Below, in pieces: positions 50,404-58,998 of a DNA stretch of 59,026 nucleotides. Source of the DNA: Teichococcus aestuarii (GTDB lineage Bacteria > Pseudomonadota > Alphaproteobacteria > Acetobacterales > Acetobacteraceae). Numbering within the stretch: position 1 is the first letter of the stretch; every line of letters starts with the position of its first letter. The notes under the pieces are model-generated. The model saw only the letters and a program-made list of their open reading frames with translations. It was not told the origin of the DNA and made no database searches. The stretch spans positions 1 to 59,026 of the forward strand of contig NZ_PDOA01000023.1 of the NCBI RefSeq assembly GCF_003116135.1. The letters run 5' to 3'. Made by a program: the position numbers and the translations under genes.

Positions 50404-50742
50404 TCAGCTGGAGGGAGCCTGTTGCCGCTCCAGGTAGGTGTGCAAGGCCGTCACGAACACAGCCGTTCTCGTGACGCCGTGCTCCGTCGCGAGACGGTCG
50501 ACGCCATGCTTGAGATCCTGGTCGATCCAGAATGACTTGCGGACCTTCGCGGAGGGCGGCGCCAGGAACAGGATGGCCTCTCCAGCCTCAGCCCGCCCAA
50601 TCAGTTCACGGAGGGCTTCCTCGTGCAGATCCCGAGGGTAGAGCCGCCTGTGGCCAGGCCCCCCCTCGCGATTACGTTGGTCCACGAGCTGCTGAATGGC
50701 TTTCGCAAAGCCTGCAGGCAAAGGAGCGTCCAGCTTGGCCAT
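50404..50742 (-). CDS. RHH-domain protein upstream of repC
   Basis: 112 residues from ATG 50742. The N-terminal part (FAKAIQQLVDQRNREGGPGH; YPRDLHEEALRELIGRAEAG) is helical. The C-terminal KVRKSFWIDQDLKHGVDRLA then TEHGVTRTAVFVTALHTYLE gives the strand-helix-helix pattern of an RHH domain. Same strand as repC and 328 bp before it. Probably a copy-number or replication regulator, but an orphan antitoxin is possible. The in-frame extension up to 51132 lacks protein-like sequence. Confidence 0.6.
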   Translation of the reverse strand: MAKLDAPLPAGFAKAIQQLVDQRNREGGPGHRRLYPRDLHEEALRELIGRAEAGEAILFLAPPSAKVRKSFWIDQDLKHGVDRLATEHGVTRTAVFVTALHTYLERQQAPSS

Positions 50743-51744
50743 GTTGGCCGTTCTCTCGGTCAGCGGGCGCACCATGCTCGGTATCCAACAGGCTCCAGTT
50801 CCTTTTGCGGGCCGCCACCCAGAGTGGATTCCCGCGGCGAGGATGCCCGAAAACGGCCGAATGAGCCAGAACGGCCGACAGAGGCCGAACGAACGCCAGC
50901 CCCCCGCGAGGCCGTCGTCCGATCGCAGGAACTCCTCCGAGACCGGCGACCTCCTGGGGCGCTGGAAGGACCGCGATGCCTTCTTCTGAAGGTATTCCGT
51001 CTGACAGCTGCAGAGCGAAGCCGCAGATCCTCTGCCTCGATTGTCCCGAGAGATGCAACCAGCATGATGTTGGTGGCGCGCAGAGGCGATGTTGGCTGAC
51101 AGCGATCTGCTCACCGGCTCAACATCGCTCAACCACCGAATCCGCGCTGATCGGCAGCGATCAATCCATCTTCGATGAAGCCTACCACTAGAAGCTCTGC
51201 TGGTTGATTCTGGAAGAAGACGGATGCGATCTTGCGAGAACGCAATATTGCCGGTGCAGAATCATCCGTCAGATCGAACACGTCAGGGTTGCATTTTCTT
51301 TCCTGTCTCGCCAAAAACGGGTTGCCGGAGCGCTAGCGCACCCATACGCTCACACCCCGTGAGGACAAAGCAGATTAGAGAATTGGGGAATCCTCTTTTC
51401 GATCTTGATGCTGGCGGTGATGCGGCGGCGAGCGGTTCGGATGGTGATGAGGGCAGGTCTGTGATGTCGACGACCAAACCCGGATTAGGTGATCAGCGGT
51501 ACTCGGCGGCACCGATTTACCGGCGCCCGCCGGAACGGCCCCGTGCCTGCTCGGCTGGAACGTCATCCTCTGTCGCAGTCCCCGCGGAGGCTCCCGCGCC
51601 TATTCGCCATGCCGCATTGTCGCTCGGCTCCGGCAGCCTTGATCAAGACCCGGCCGGGGCAAGGCTCCCCCCGTCAACCCGTGAGTTGCCGAGCGGCCCC
51701 GAATCATCCGATACCCCTCTCCTCCAAAAGGGAGAGCAGGCCGG
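50743..51744. other. 1-kb region without a supported gene before the T4SS operon
   Basis: Several overlapping open frames on both strands, none with a domain, a good start or steady codon use. The promoter of the virB operon is expected near the right side, and that of the RHH gene at the left. A hairpin covering a ribosome binding site is at 51717-51736 (listed separately). Confidence 0.45.
51717..51736 (+). promoter_or_regulatory. hairpin covering the ribosome binding site of the first T4SS-operon gene
   Basis: CTCTCC (51717-51722), loop TCCAAAAG, GGAGAG (51731-51736). The 3' arm GGAGAG is the likely Shine-Dalgarno for the GTG at 51745, eight bases on. Pairing would hide it, offering translational control of the operon entry. 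Confidence 0.4.
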
Positions 51745-52101
51745 GTGCCACAGTTCATGGCTGAGGGGGATGCGCGCGCGGCGATCGCCAATGGTGGCCG
51801 CATCGAGAACGTCATCATCGTCATGCAGCGTGGATCAGACGGCCGGGCCGAATTCGTGCCTTACTTCGCCGCCTCCTGGCGGCGTGGCTACGTGGCCATT
51901 GGCCTGTGGGCCGGCCGGGGCACCCGTTCCTGGCGCGACCTTACCCGCCTGGTCGGCTTTGTTCGCGAGGAGCTGCACTACCCGGGCCCGATGGTCCTGC
52001 ATGAGGCCGACGATCCCAAGCTCCGCAAGTACCGTACGCTGTTCGCGGCAGCGAGCGAGCCAGCGCCTTCGGATCGGCCTGACGGGGCATTCGACCGCTA
52101 G
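51745..52101 (+). CDS. hypothetical protein, first gene of the T4SS cluster
   Basis: 118 residues from GTG 51745 (GGAGAG upstream); ATG 51757 is an alternative. The mixed alpha/beta sequence NGGRIENVIIVMQRGSDGRA, SWRRGYVAIGLWAGRGTRSW and YPGPMVLHEADDPKLRKYRT shows no membrane segment. It precedes virB1 by 60 bp on the same strand. No family recognised; it may regulate transfer. Confidence 0.65.
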   Translation: MPQFMAEGDARAAIANGGRIENVIIVMQRGSDGRAEFVPYFAASWRRGYVAIGLWAGRGTRSWRDLTRLVGFVREELHYPGPMVLHEADDPKLRKYRTLFAAASEPAPSDRPDGAFDR

Positions 52102-52161
52102 GCGCCATCCGCGCCTGGAGAGCGGCTCCAGCGTGCTGGCGCTACGGGGCCGAGCCTCTCG

Positions 52162-52884
52162 ATGAGTGTCGCGTTGACCCTCGCGGCCGTGCTCGCCTTA
52201 GCGCCGAGCTGCGCGCCGGCTGTGGATCGCGGCACGCTGCTGGCCGTCATCGGCACGGAGAGCCGCTACCATCCCTTCGTCGTCGCGACGAACGTGAAGG
52301 GCCGCACCACCTCCTCGCGGCGTTTCAACTCGGCTGACGACGCTGTTGCCGCGGTCGAGGCCTTGCTGTCGAGTGGCATCGACAACATCGACCTGGGCCT
52401 GGCGCAGATCAACTACCGTGCCGGCCATCTGCAGCGTCTCGGCCTGCCAATCGCGGCGGCCTTTGATCCCTGTTCAGCCCTATCCGTGGCCGCCGATGTG
52501 TTGGTTGATTGCTGGACGCGCTTTGGCGACGACCGGCCGGAGGCGGCGCGGCTGGATGCCACGCTCTCCTGCTACAACACCGGCACGCCGACGCGCGGCC
52601 TGACCAACGGCTACGTTGGCAAGGTTCACACTGCCTACCAGACCGAGATCGTGCCCGCGCTCCGCCGTCGCGATGTCGATGGCGCGACGGCGGTGCCGCC
52701 ACCTCGCCCTGATGCTCCCATCTCCGCACGCCTGCGTTGTGATGTGCCGGCGTGGGATGTCTGGGCACGCTGCCCGCAGCCGGATGCTGCGGAACCCCCG
52801 CCGCCCGATCTTGAGCCGGCGGCGCCGGTCAGGCTGCGCGGCATCACCATGGAAGGTCCGAATGACGTCCCTCTTCGCCCATAA
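52162..52884 (+). CDS. virB1: VirB1-like lytic transglycosylase
   Basis: 240 residues, N-terminal hydrophobic signal (SVALTLAAVLALAPSCAPAV). The catalytic Glu is in LLAVIGTESRYHPFVVATN (about 33), and the family motif GLAQINYRAGHLQRLGL follows (about 80), with SCYNTGTPTRG near 137. It opens peptidoglycan for assembly of the secretion channel. The C-terminal 70 residues are Pro-rich. Its 3' end overlaps the virB2 start. Confidence 0.9.
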   Translation: MSVALTLAAVLALAPSCAPAVDRGTLLAVIGTESRYHPFVVATNVKGRTTSSRRFNSADDAVAAVEALLSSGIDNIDLGLAQINYRAGHLQRLGLPIAAAFDPCSALSVAADVLVDCWTRFGDDRPEAARLDATLSCYNTGTPTRGLTNGYVGKVHTAYQTEIVPALRRRDVDGATAVPPPRPDAPISARLRCDVPAWDVWARCPQPDAAEPPPPDLEPAAPVRLRGITMEGPNDVPLRP

Positions 52885-53179
52885 AGCGTTGGCCCGCGGG
52901 GCTGGCGCGCGGAACCGCATCCTTGGCGTCCTTTCCCTCGCGCTGCTGGCCGGGCTGCTTCTGCCGGATTTAGCCCTGGCCCAGGGCGGCGATCCCTTCA
53001 CCCTGGGTGTTGAATGGGCACGCAGCACCTGGATCCGTGGCCTGGCCATGGCAGCAGTCGGCCTGATCGGCGTGATGCTGTTCCTGTGGCAGTTCCGCGG
53101 CGCCGCCATCCTTTGCGTGCTCGGTGGTGGCCTGGTGGTGGCCAACCTCGAGACAATCGTCGGCTGGATGGGCATCTGA
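52862..53179 (+). CDS. virB2: VirB2-like pilin
   Basis: 105 residues. Long signal peptide (ILGVLSLALLAGLLLPDLAL then AQ), then two hydrophobic segments (WIRGLAMAAVGLIGVMLFLW; AAILCVLGGGLVVANLETIV), the layout of VirB2/TrbC major pilins. It forms the conjugative pilus. The start lies 22 bases inside virB1. Confidence 0.88.
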   Translation: MTSLFAHKALARGAGARNRILGVLSLALLAGLLLPDLALAQGGDPFTLGVEWARSTWIRGLAMAAVGLIGVMLFLWQFRGAAILCVLGGGLVVANLETIVGWMGI

Positions 53180-53180
53180 C

Positions 53181-53552
53181 ATGGCGCGGGCCGAGGAGGT
53201 CGACCGCCAGGAGGGGATGATCCCCTTGGGCGCCACCCGGCCGCCGCTGGTGCCCTGGATCGGTCTGCCCTTCTCGGCCTGCCTGCTGCTGGGGCTGGTC
53301 TGCGTCGAACTGGCGATGTTTTGGGGTGGGCTGTCGGGCACCATCAGCGCCGCTGGCCTCTTTGTCGCCATCTGGGCGCCACTGCGCTGGTGGGTGGAGC
53401 GCGACTGGTACGCGCTGGCAGTGATTGGCGTCTGGTTCCGCACCTCCAGCGCCGCCTTCGACGCGCCGCGCTGGGGTGGTGCGTCGATCGCGCATTTTCC
53501 GCTCAGCCGGCGGCACCGCCGGCAGGAGGTGAGGGGGCTTTGGCATGTTTGA
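53181..53552 (+). CDS. virB3: VirB3-like inner-membrane protein
   Basis: 123 residues, one base after the virB2 stop. Two hydrophobic stretches in FSACLLLGLVCVELAMFWGG and TISAAGLFVAIWAPLRWWVE, then DWYALAVIGVWFRT. This matches VirB3/TrbD by size, topology and place before virB4. Stop overlaps virB4 by eight bases. Confidence 0.88.
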   Translation: MARAEEVDRQEGMIPLGATRPPLVPWIGLPFSACLLLGLVCVELAMFWGGLSGTISAAGLFVAIWAPLRWWVERDWYALAVIGVWFRTSSAAFDAPRWGGASIAHFPLSRRHRRQEVRGLWHV

Positions 53553-55953
53553 CGGCCTGGCCTCCGCGTTCTTCGAGCGGACCGCGACGGCCTATGCCGC
53601 GCATCACGGGCATGTCGCGCCGGACGTCATGATGATGCGCGACGGCTCGCTCTGCGCCGTCATCGAGGTCGAGGGCTACCCGTTTGAGCTTGCCGGTAAT
53701 GCGGCGCTCAACACCGTCCACGCCGTCCGGGCCGAGCTGCTCCGCAACATCGCCGAGCCGGAACTCACCATCTACGAACACCTGATCCAGCACGACAGTG
53801 TCCGCCCCTTGCCGCCGGCGGAACACCGCACCTTCTATGGCGCGGTCCTGGCCCGGGACTACCAGGCCTGCCTGGCCGGGCTGCGCGGCACGACCTGGTT
53901 CCTGACCCTGATCGTCCGGCCGCGCGCGCCGCTGGCCCTGCGTCGCCGCAAGCCTGTGCGCGATCTCGGGCTCGACCGGCGCCTATCCATGCTGCAGGAC
54001 AAGGTCCGCGCCGCCATGAGCGCTTTGGCTGGCTTCCAGCCGCGGCGGCTCGGCGTGCGGGAGGAGGGCGGCGTGCTGTTCAGCGAGATCGCCGAGGCGC
54101 ACCGGATGGTGCTCTACGCGCGCTGGATGCCGGTGCCGCTGGTGGAGGGCGGGCAAATGGGTGCCGCGCTCTACAATGACCGCGTCACCTTCGCCGACAA
54201 GGGGTTCCGCGTCGAGATCCCGGCCCGGGACTATGCCGAATGCCCGCACGGGCTGATGCTGGGCTTCCGGATCTATCCGACCCGCTGGCGGGTCGGCATG
54301 TTCGACCAGCTGATCGGCCAGCCCTTCCGCTTTGTGCTGACCAATTCCTTCGGGTTCTTCGGGCGGACCAGCGCCAGCGACAAGATGGCGCTGCGCGCCC
54401 GCCATATGAGCAATGCCGGCGACCGCGCCGTGTCGCTCCGCCTGGAGCTGGATGAGGCGATGGACGCCGTCGACCGGGGCGAGCACGTGCTGGGCGAGCA
54501 TCTCTGGTCCCTGGCCGTGCACGCCGACCGGCTGGCGGATCTGGAGGAATGGGGTGCCCGGGCCCGCAACGCCGTGACCGATGCCGGCGCCGTGGTGGCC
54601 ACCGAGGATGCCGGGGTTGAGGGCGCCTTCTGGGCGCAGCTGCCCGGCTCGCCGCATTATCTGCGCGCCCGGGCCGGTGGCCTGCCAAGCGTCGCCTTTG
54701 CCGCCATGTCGTCGATGCACGCGCATCCCCGGGGTGACGCCAGCCATCACTGGGGCCAGCCGCTGTATCGCGTTCGCACGGTCGGCAACACGCCCTATGA
54801 GGTGCCGTGGCACCTGCGCGATGTCGGCCACCGGCTGCGCTTCGGGCCGACCGGCTCCGGCAAGACGCTGGACATGGCCTTCGACGCCGTGATGCTGGAT
54901 CCGCTGGTGGGCGGCCAGGGCGGCAGCCAGATCCTCTTCGACAAGGACGGCGCCAACGAGATCCTGGTGCGCGCCATGGGCGGGCCGGTGGCCCGGATCC
55001 GGCGTGGCCTGGACAGTGGCGCGGCGCCGCTCCGCGGCCTCACAAACACCGAGGCCAATCGCGCCTGGCTGCACGAATTCATCTCCGGCCTGATCATGGC
55101 CGATGGGCGCGGCGCACTGCGGCCGGACAGCAATCGCCGCCTCGACAAGGGCATTGCCTGGATCATGCGCATGCCCGCCACCATGCGCAGCCTGGCCGGG
55201 GTGCGCCAGTTCCTCGACCACGGGGATGCCCTGGGCGACGGGGCCCGTCTGGAGGTGTGGTGCCGCGGCAACGCGCGCGGCTGGGCCTTCGATGGCGAGG
55301 CGGATCGGCTCGACTTTGGCGCCCCCTTCGCCAGCGTCGATCCAACGGAGGTTCTGGAGGACGCGGCGGTGATGCCGCCGCTGGCCGCCTATCTGCTCTA
55401 CCGCACCGGGCTGGTCGCTGATGGCCGTCGTGTCGTGGTGCATGCCGATGAGGGGCGGGCCTACATGCCGCCCGTGGCCATGATCAACGGCGCCCCAGAG
55501 ATGCGCTTCGCGCGCGGCTTCGAGGATCTGGTGCTCACCGGCCGCAAGAAGGAGGTCTCACTCGACCTCGCCATCCAGCAGCCCGAGCACATCCTGGAGC
55601 ACCCGGTCGGTGCCTCGCTGATCGCCCAGGCCAAGACGCGGGTGCTCTACGCCAATCCGGATGCGCGCCGCGACAGCTATGTCGAGGGGCTGGGCTGCTC
55701 GCCGCGCATCCACCAGGCGGTCAGCCGCGACATGTTGGTCGGCCCACGCTCCAAGATCCTGATGCGGGAAAGCTACGCCGTGCGCTGCCTGATGGATCTC
55801 GGAGCGCTGCCCGAGCATCTGGCGGTGCTGTCCAGCCGTGCCGGCACCATCAGGCTGATGGCCGACACCATCGGCAACCATGGCCAGGACCCTTCGGTCT
55901 GGCTGCCGGTGTTCTGGCGGCGGCTGCGGGAAGGCACCCAGGCCGGTCCCTGA
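53545..55953 (+). CDS. virB4: VirB4-like T4SS ATPase
   Basis: 802 residues, normal length. N-terminal CagE/TrbE/VirB part (TAYAAHHGHVAPDVMMMRDG; WFLTLIVRPRAPLALRRRK), Walker A RFGPTGSGKTLDMAF near 434, Walker B RRVVVHADEGRAYMP near 630, and ELDLAIQQPEHI-like motif (VSLDLAIQQPEHILEH) near 675. It energises pilus biogenesis and substrate transfer at the inner membrane. A 109-bp gap without a gene follows before virB5. Confidence 0.93.
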   Translation: MFDGLASAFFERTATAYAAHHGHVAPDVMMMRDGSLCAVIEVEGYPFELAGNAALNTVHAVRAELLRNIAEPELTIYEHLIQHDSVRPLPPAEHRTFYGAVLARDYQACLAGLRGTTWFLTLIVRPRAPLALRRRKPVRDLGLDRRLSMLQDKVRAAMSALAGFQPRRLGVREEGGVLFSEIAEAHRMVLYARWMPVPLVEGGQMGAALYNDRVTFADKGFRVEIPARDYAECPHGLMLGFRIYPTRWRVGMFDQLIGQPFRFVLTNSFGFFGRTSASDKMALRARHMSNAGDRAVSLRLELDEAMDAVDRGEHVLGEHLWSLAVHADRLADLEEWGARARNAVTDAGAVVATEDAGVEGAFWAQLPGSPHYLRARAGGLPSVAFAAMSSMHAHPRGDASHHWGQPLYRVRTVGNTPYEVPWHLRDVGHRLRFGPTGSGKTLDMAFDAVMLDPLVGGQGGSQILFDKDGANEILVRAMGGPVARIRRGLDSGAAPLRGLTNTEANRAWLHEFISGLIMADGRGALRPDSNRRLDKGIAWIMRMPATMRSLAGVRQFLDHGDALGDGARLEVWCRGNARGWAFDGEADRLDFGAPFASVDPTEVLEDAAVMPPLAAYLLYRTGLVADGRRVVVHADEGRAYMPPVAMINGAPEMRFARGFEDLVLTGRKKEVSLDLAIQQPEHILEHPVGASLIAQAKTRVLYANPDARRDSYVEGLGCSPRIHQAVSRDMLVGPRSKILMRESYAVRCLMDLGALPEHLAVLSSRAGTIRLMADTIGNHGQDPSVWLPVFWRRLREGTQAGP

Positions 55954-56062
55954 GATCAGCGGACCATCATGAGAGTCGAGGCTGATCAGGCGAGCCCCTT
56001 CAATTGGACCACCACCTGGTGCTGACCTGACGGCGCCGGACGACAGCGGAGGGAGAACCCCC

Positions 56063-56758
56063 ATGAAGCGCTTCCTGCTGGCCTCGGTCGGCGCGGCCCT
56101 CCTTGGCGCCGGATCTCCGCCCGCCAAGGCGCAATGGGTGGTGTGGGATCCCGGCAACGCCACCTACAACATCCTGCAGGCCGAGCGGCTGCTGACGCAG
56201 ATCCGCGAGATGCAGATGCAATACCGCCAGCTGGTCGCGACCTATAACGCTATCAGCCACGCCACCAGCATCGGCGGGCTGACGGGCGCGGTGGGGGGCC
56301 TGTCCAGCTCCAACCTGCCGCTGCCGGGCGAGCTGATGGGCGCCATGCGCGGCGCCTCCATCCTGGGACGGGCCGCCGGGCAGATCGACCTCGACCGCGT
56401 CTACATCCCGCCCACGGTGGATCAATGGACCCGCGAGATGACGCGACGGGAAACAGTCACCGCCAATGCCAAGGCGATGAGCGAGCAGGCGCTGGTGGAC
56501 GCGCAGGCGCAGATGGCGTCGCTCGACCGTATGCAGGCGGAGATCGAGGCGCAGCCGGACGGCACCGCGGTGGCCGCGCATCAGGCGGGGATCGCCCTGG
56601 TGGGCCAGAAGCTGGCGCTGCAGCAGGTGCAGTTGCAGCAGACGCAGATGCTGCTGGAAGCGGACAACCGCGTGACGCAGCAACGCTATGAGCAGCAATG
56701 GCGGCAGGATGTGGACCGCCACGCCGAGGCCACCGCCGGCGCCCTGGGAGGCTGGTGA
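56063..56758 (+). CDS. virB5: VirB5/TrbJ-like minor pilin
   Basis: 231 residues, ATG 56063 with GGAGGGAG upstream. Signal peptide (FLLASVGAALLGAGSPPAKA). The mature part starts QWVVWDPGNATYNILQAERL and has long helices with coiled-coil rhythm (QALVDAQAQMASLDRMQAEI; LALQQVQLQQTQMLLEADNR). WDPxN at the mature N-terminus is typical of TrbJ/VirB5. It sits at the pilus tip. Confidence 0.88.
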   Translation: MKRFLLASVGAALLGAGSPPAKAQWVVWDPGNATYNILQAERLLTQIREMQMQYRQLVATYNAISHATSIGGLTGAVGGLSSSNLPLPGELMGAMRGASILGRAAGQIDLDRVYIPPTVDQWTREMTRRETVTANAKAMSEQALVDAQAQMASLDRMQAEIEAQPDGTAVAAHQAGIALVGQKLALQQVQLQQTQMLLEADNRVTQQRYEQQWRQDVDRHAEATAGALGGW

Positions 56759-57087
56759 TGCACCGTCTTGCTCTGGTGATGCTCCTGCTCACCTCGGCCG
56801 CCGCCATGGCGGCGGAGCACGACATCCCGTGGTTCCAGGCGCATCCGGCGGAGCGCGGCGCCTGGCTGAGGAAATGTCGCGACGATATGCGGCTGGGTCA
56901 GGATCCGGTCTGCGGCAATGCGCAGAAGGCCGAGGATCGCGAGCGCGCCAGGAAGATCGCACCATCCTCTCCCATCCCAGACTTTGATCCGACTGAAAGC
57001 CCTCTCATGCAGCGGGCCATCAAGTCTGCCTGCCAGAGACCGCCTGCCGAGCGAGGAATGCTCGGGCAGTATTGCGGCAGGACCTGA
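56758..57087 (+). CDS. eexN: EexN-like entry-exclusion protein
   Basis: 109 residues. Its ATG shares one base with the virB5 stop (TGATG). Signal peptide (LALVMLLLTSAAAMAA). The core IPWFQAHPAERGAWLRKCRD and then QDPVCGNAQKAEDRERARKI matches the EexN pattern (HPxER, C, CxNAxxA). There is no lipobox Cys after the signal, unlike classical EexN lipoproteins. It should block import of related plasmids. Place between virB5 and virB6 is typical. Confidence 0.75.
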   Translation: MHRLALVMLLLTSAAAMAAEHDIPWFQAHPAERGAWLRKCRDDMRLGQDPVCGNAQKAEDRERARKIAPSSPIPDFDPTESPLMQRAIKSACQRPPAERGMLGQYCGRT

Positions 57088-57093
57088 TCGTCG

Positions 57094-58035
57094 ATGTACG
57101 AGCAGTGGGCCCTCTATTTTGATGATCTGACCATTCAGGCAATGGATAGCGTCATTGCCGGCGGGATCGCATTCACACTGTCCTATTTGCGCGGCGCCAT
57201 GATGCTGTTGGTGCTGATTGCGGCCGTCCTGATGCTGCGTGGCGACATGACGGTCAGCTGGGGTGTCCGCAAGATTATCCTGGGTCTCATCGTCCTCGCG
57301 CTGCTGCAGGTCGGCAACTACAATGCCATCATTCGCGAGCCTTTCTGGACCACGATTCCCAACGCCATCGCCTCCGCGCTGAATGGCGGCACCGTCAGCA
57401 TCACGGCTGCCCAGCGCTTTACTCGTATTGCGGAAGCGATCGAGCACGTCGTCGCTCTGGCGGATCAGCGCATCGGCAACCCGTTCTGGAACATCCGCGC
57501 CAGTATCTCCGTCAGCATCGTCCAGCTGTTCCTGCACCTCTTCCTGGCGTTCGTTTATGCTGTGTGGCAGGTCGCGCGCGTGGCCACGGCGCTGATCATC
57601 TCCGCCGGGCCGTTCCTGCTGATCGCCGCCCTGTTCGAGACCAGCCGGCAGTATGTCTTCGACTGGTTTGGCAAGCTGATCTCCGTCTCCGCGCTTACCC
57701 TGTATTCCTGGGTCATGACAGAGGTCGCGCTAGCCGGCGGTAGAACTTGGATCCAGCAACGCTTCACCGCCGACAACGGCATGTCGGCGACCATTTCCGA
57801 TCTCCTCAGCCTCTGTGCCTGGTTCTTCATCTGCTCACTGATCATGGTCGGCTTGCCCATGCTGGCCTCGATCGGTGGCAGTGGTGGCGCAGGTGTCGCG
57901 ACCAGCGTCGGCGCCGGGTTGGCTGGGGGCAAAGTCGCCAGCGGCGCGGCCGTGAGCGGCACGGCGTCGGCCGCCCGTATGGGCGCGGCCATCGGTGCCT
58001 CGATCAAGCGGAGCATGGGCCGTGGCGGCCGCTGA
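57094..58035 (+). CDS. virB6: VirB6-like polytopic channel protein
   Basis: 313 residues, six bases after eexN. Five or six transmembrane helices (GAMMLLVLIAAVLMLRGDM; QLFLHLFLAFVYAVWQVARV; ALIISAGPFLLIAALFETSR; SLCAWFFICSLIMVGLPMLA). Conserved FETSRQYVFDWFGKL after the helix pair fits VirB6/TrbL. Gly/Ala-rich tail. It forms part of the inner-membrane translocation channel. Confidence 0.88.
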   Translation: MYEQWALYFDDLTIQAMDSVIAGGIAFTLSYLRGAMMLLVLIAAVLMLRGDMTVSWGVRKIILGLIVLALLQVGNYNAIIREPFWTTIPNAIASALNGGTVSITAAQRFTRIAEAIEHVVALADQRIGNPFWNIRASISVSIVQLFLHLFLAFVYAVWQVARVATALIISAGPFLLIAALFETSRQYVFDWFGKLISVSALTLYSWVMTEVALAGGRTWIQQRFTADNGMSATISDLLSLCAWFFICSLIMVGLPMLASIGGSGGAGVATSVGAGLAGGKVASGAAVSGTASAARMGAAIGASIKRSMGRGGR

Positions 58036-58060
58036 GACAGCAACAAGGACCCGATCCGTC

Positions 58061-58225
58061 ATGATGTCCGCTTTCCGACCGCTGGTCCTGGTTCTGACCC
58101 TGGCCTGTGCCGCACTGACGGGCTGCGCCGGGCTGGATGCGGCGCAGGAGGCACGGGCCTGCCAGGGCACGCCTTTTGTGCTGAATGCCGGCCTCTGGAC
58201 GCCGGCGCCGGAGGATCTGCGATGA
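58061..58225 (+). CDS. virB7: VirB7 lipoprotein
   Basis: 54 residues, ATG 58061. Lipobox LTGC with lipidated Cys 22 (VLTLACAALTGCAGLDAAQE). The C-terminal CQGTPFVLNAGLWTPAPEDL mirrors Agrobacterium VirB7, which ends with a CKGPIF-PLNVGRWQPTPSDL-type stretch, including a Cys that could pair with VirB9. It anchors the outer-membrane core complex. Its stop overlaps virB8 by four bases. Confidence 0.88.
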   Translation: MMSAFRPLVLVLTLACAALTGCAGLDAAQEARACQGTPFVLNAGLWTPAPEDLR

Positions 58226-58998
58226 GCGCCTCGTCCGCACCCGAGGAAGCGATGGCCGCCTTCCGGGCCAGCTCCACGGCGGCCCTGGTCAGCCCCGAGG
58301 AGGCGGCCGCGCATTACCAGCGCATCCTCCAGTCCCAGGCGGCTTCGCAGCGGCGCGACAACCGACGCTCCCGCATGGCCATGGCCACGGGCATCAGCCA
58401 GATCGTCGTTTCCGTGGCGCTGGCCGGAGCCGTGGTCTTCCTGCTGGCGCGCGAGAAGACCCAGATCGTCTACGTCGCCTTCAACAGCGACGGCACCTTC
58501 CGCACCTCGGCCTCGGAGCGGGACCTGACCACCTCGGATCGCCGCGCCGCTATGTCGGCGACCCTTTGGCGCTATGTGGCGGCCCGCGAAGGCTACAGTT
58601 CGGCCGGGCATCCTGAGGCGCAGCAATTCGTCTACATCCTCTCGGACAAGGCGGTGGGCGACGCCTACCAGGCCAGCGTCGATCCCCGGAACGAGCAGAG
58701 CCCCTTCCGGGTCTATGGCACCCGGACCCAGGCGCAGATCGAACGCCGCACCGAGAATCTGTTCTGTATCCGCGACGCGGCGCTGGAAGGCTGTGGCGGT
58801 CGGGATCCCGACAGCTATAAGGTCTGGTTCACCCGCATCCAGCGCACCGAGGGTCAGCGCCCCCTCATCCGCAACTACTCGGCCACCATCCGCTTCCGGG
58901 CCGGGGTCAAGGTGCCGTCCTGGCAGCTGGTGACCCACAATCCGCTCGGCCTGCAGGTCACCGAATATTCCATCACCGAGGAAGGAGCCATGCCATGA
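58222..58998 (+). CDS. virB8: VirB8 inner-membrane assembly factor
   Basis: 258 residues, start overlapping virB7 as ATGA. Cytoplasmic N-terminus (EEAAAHYQRILQSQAASQRR), one transmembrane helix (ISQIVVSVALAGAVVFLLAR) and the periplasmic NTF2-like domain (ALWRYVAAREGYSSAGHPEA; NPLGLQVTEYSITEEGA). This is the VirB8 layout. It nucleates the channel with VirB9 and VirB10. Confidence 0.9.
   Translation: MSASSAPEEAMAAFRASSTAALVSPEEAAAHYQRILQSQAASQRRDNRRSRMAMATGISQIVVSVALAGAVVFLLAREKTQIVYVAFNSDGTFRTSASERDLTTSDRRAAMSATLWRYVAAREGYSSAGHPEAQQFVYILSDKAVGDAYQASVDPRNEQSPFRVYGTRTQAQIERRTENLFCIRDAALEGCGGRDPDSYKVWFTRIQRTEGQRPLIRNYSATIRFRAGVKVPSWQLVTHNPLGLQVTEYSITEEGAMP

Noticed and set aside
51224-52165. 313-codon plus-strand frame overlapping the first T4SS gene
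   Set aside because: The Ser/Pro/Arg-rich translation overlaps the more protein-like 51745-52101 frame and has no family match.
53983-55443. 486-codon minus-strand frame opposite virB4
   Set aside because: High-GC antisense shadow of virB4, His/Gly/Ala-rich without any domain.
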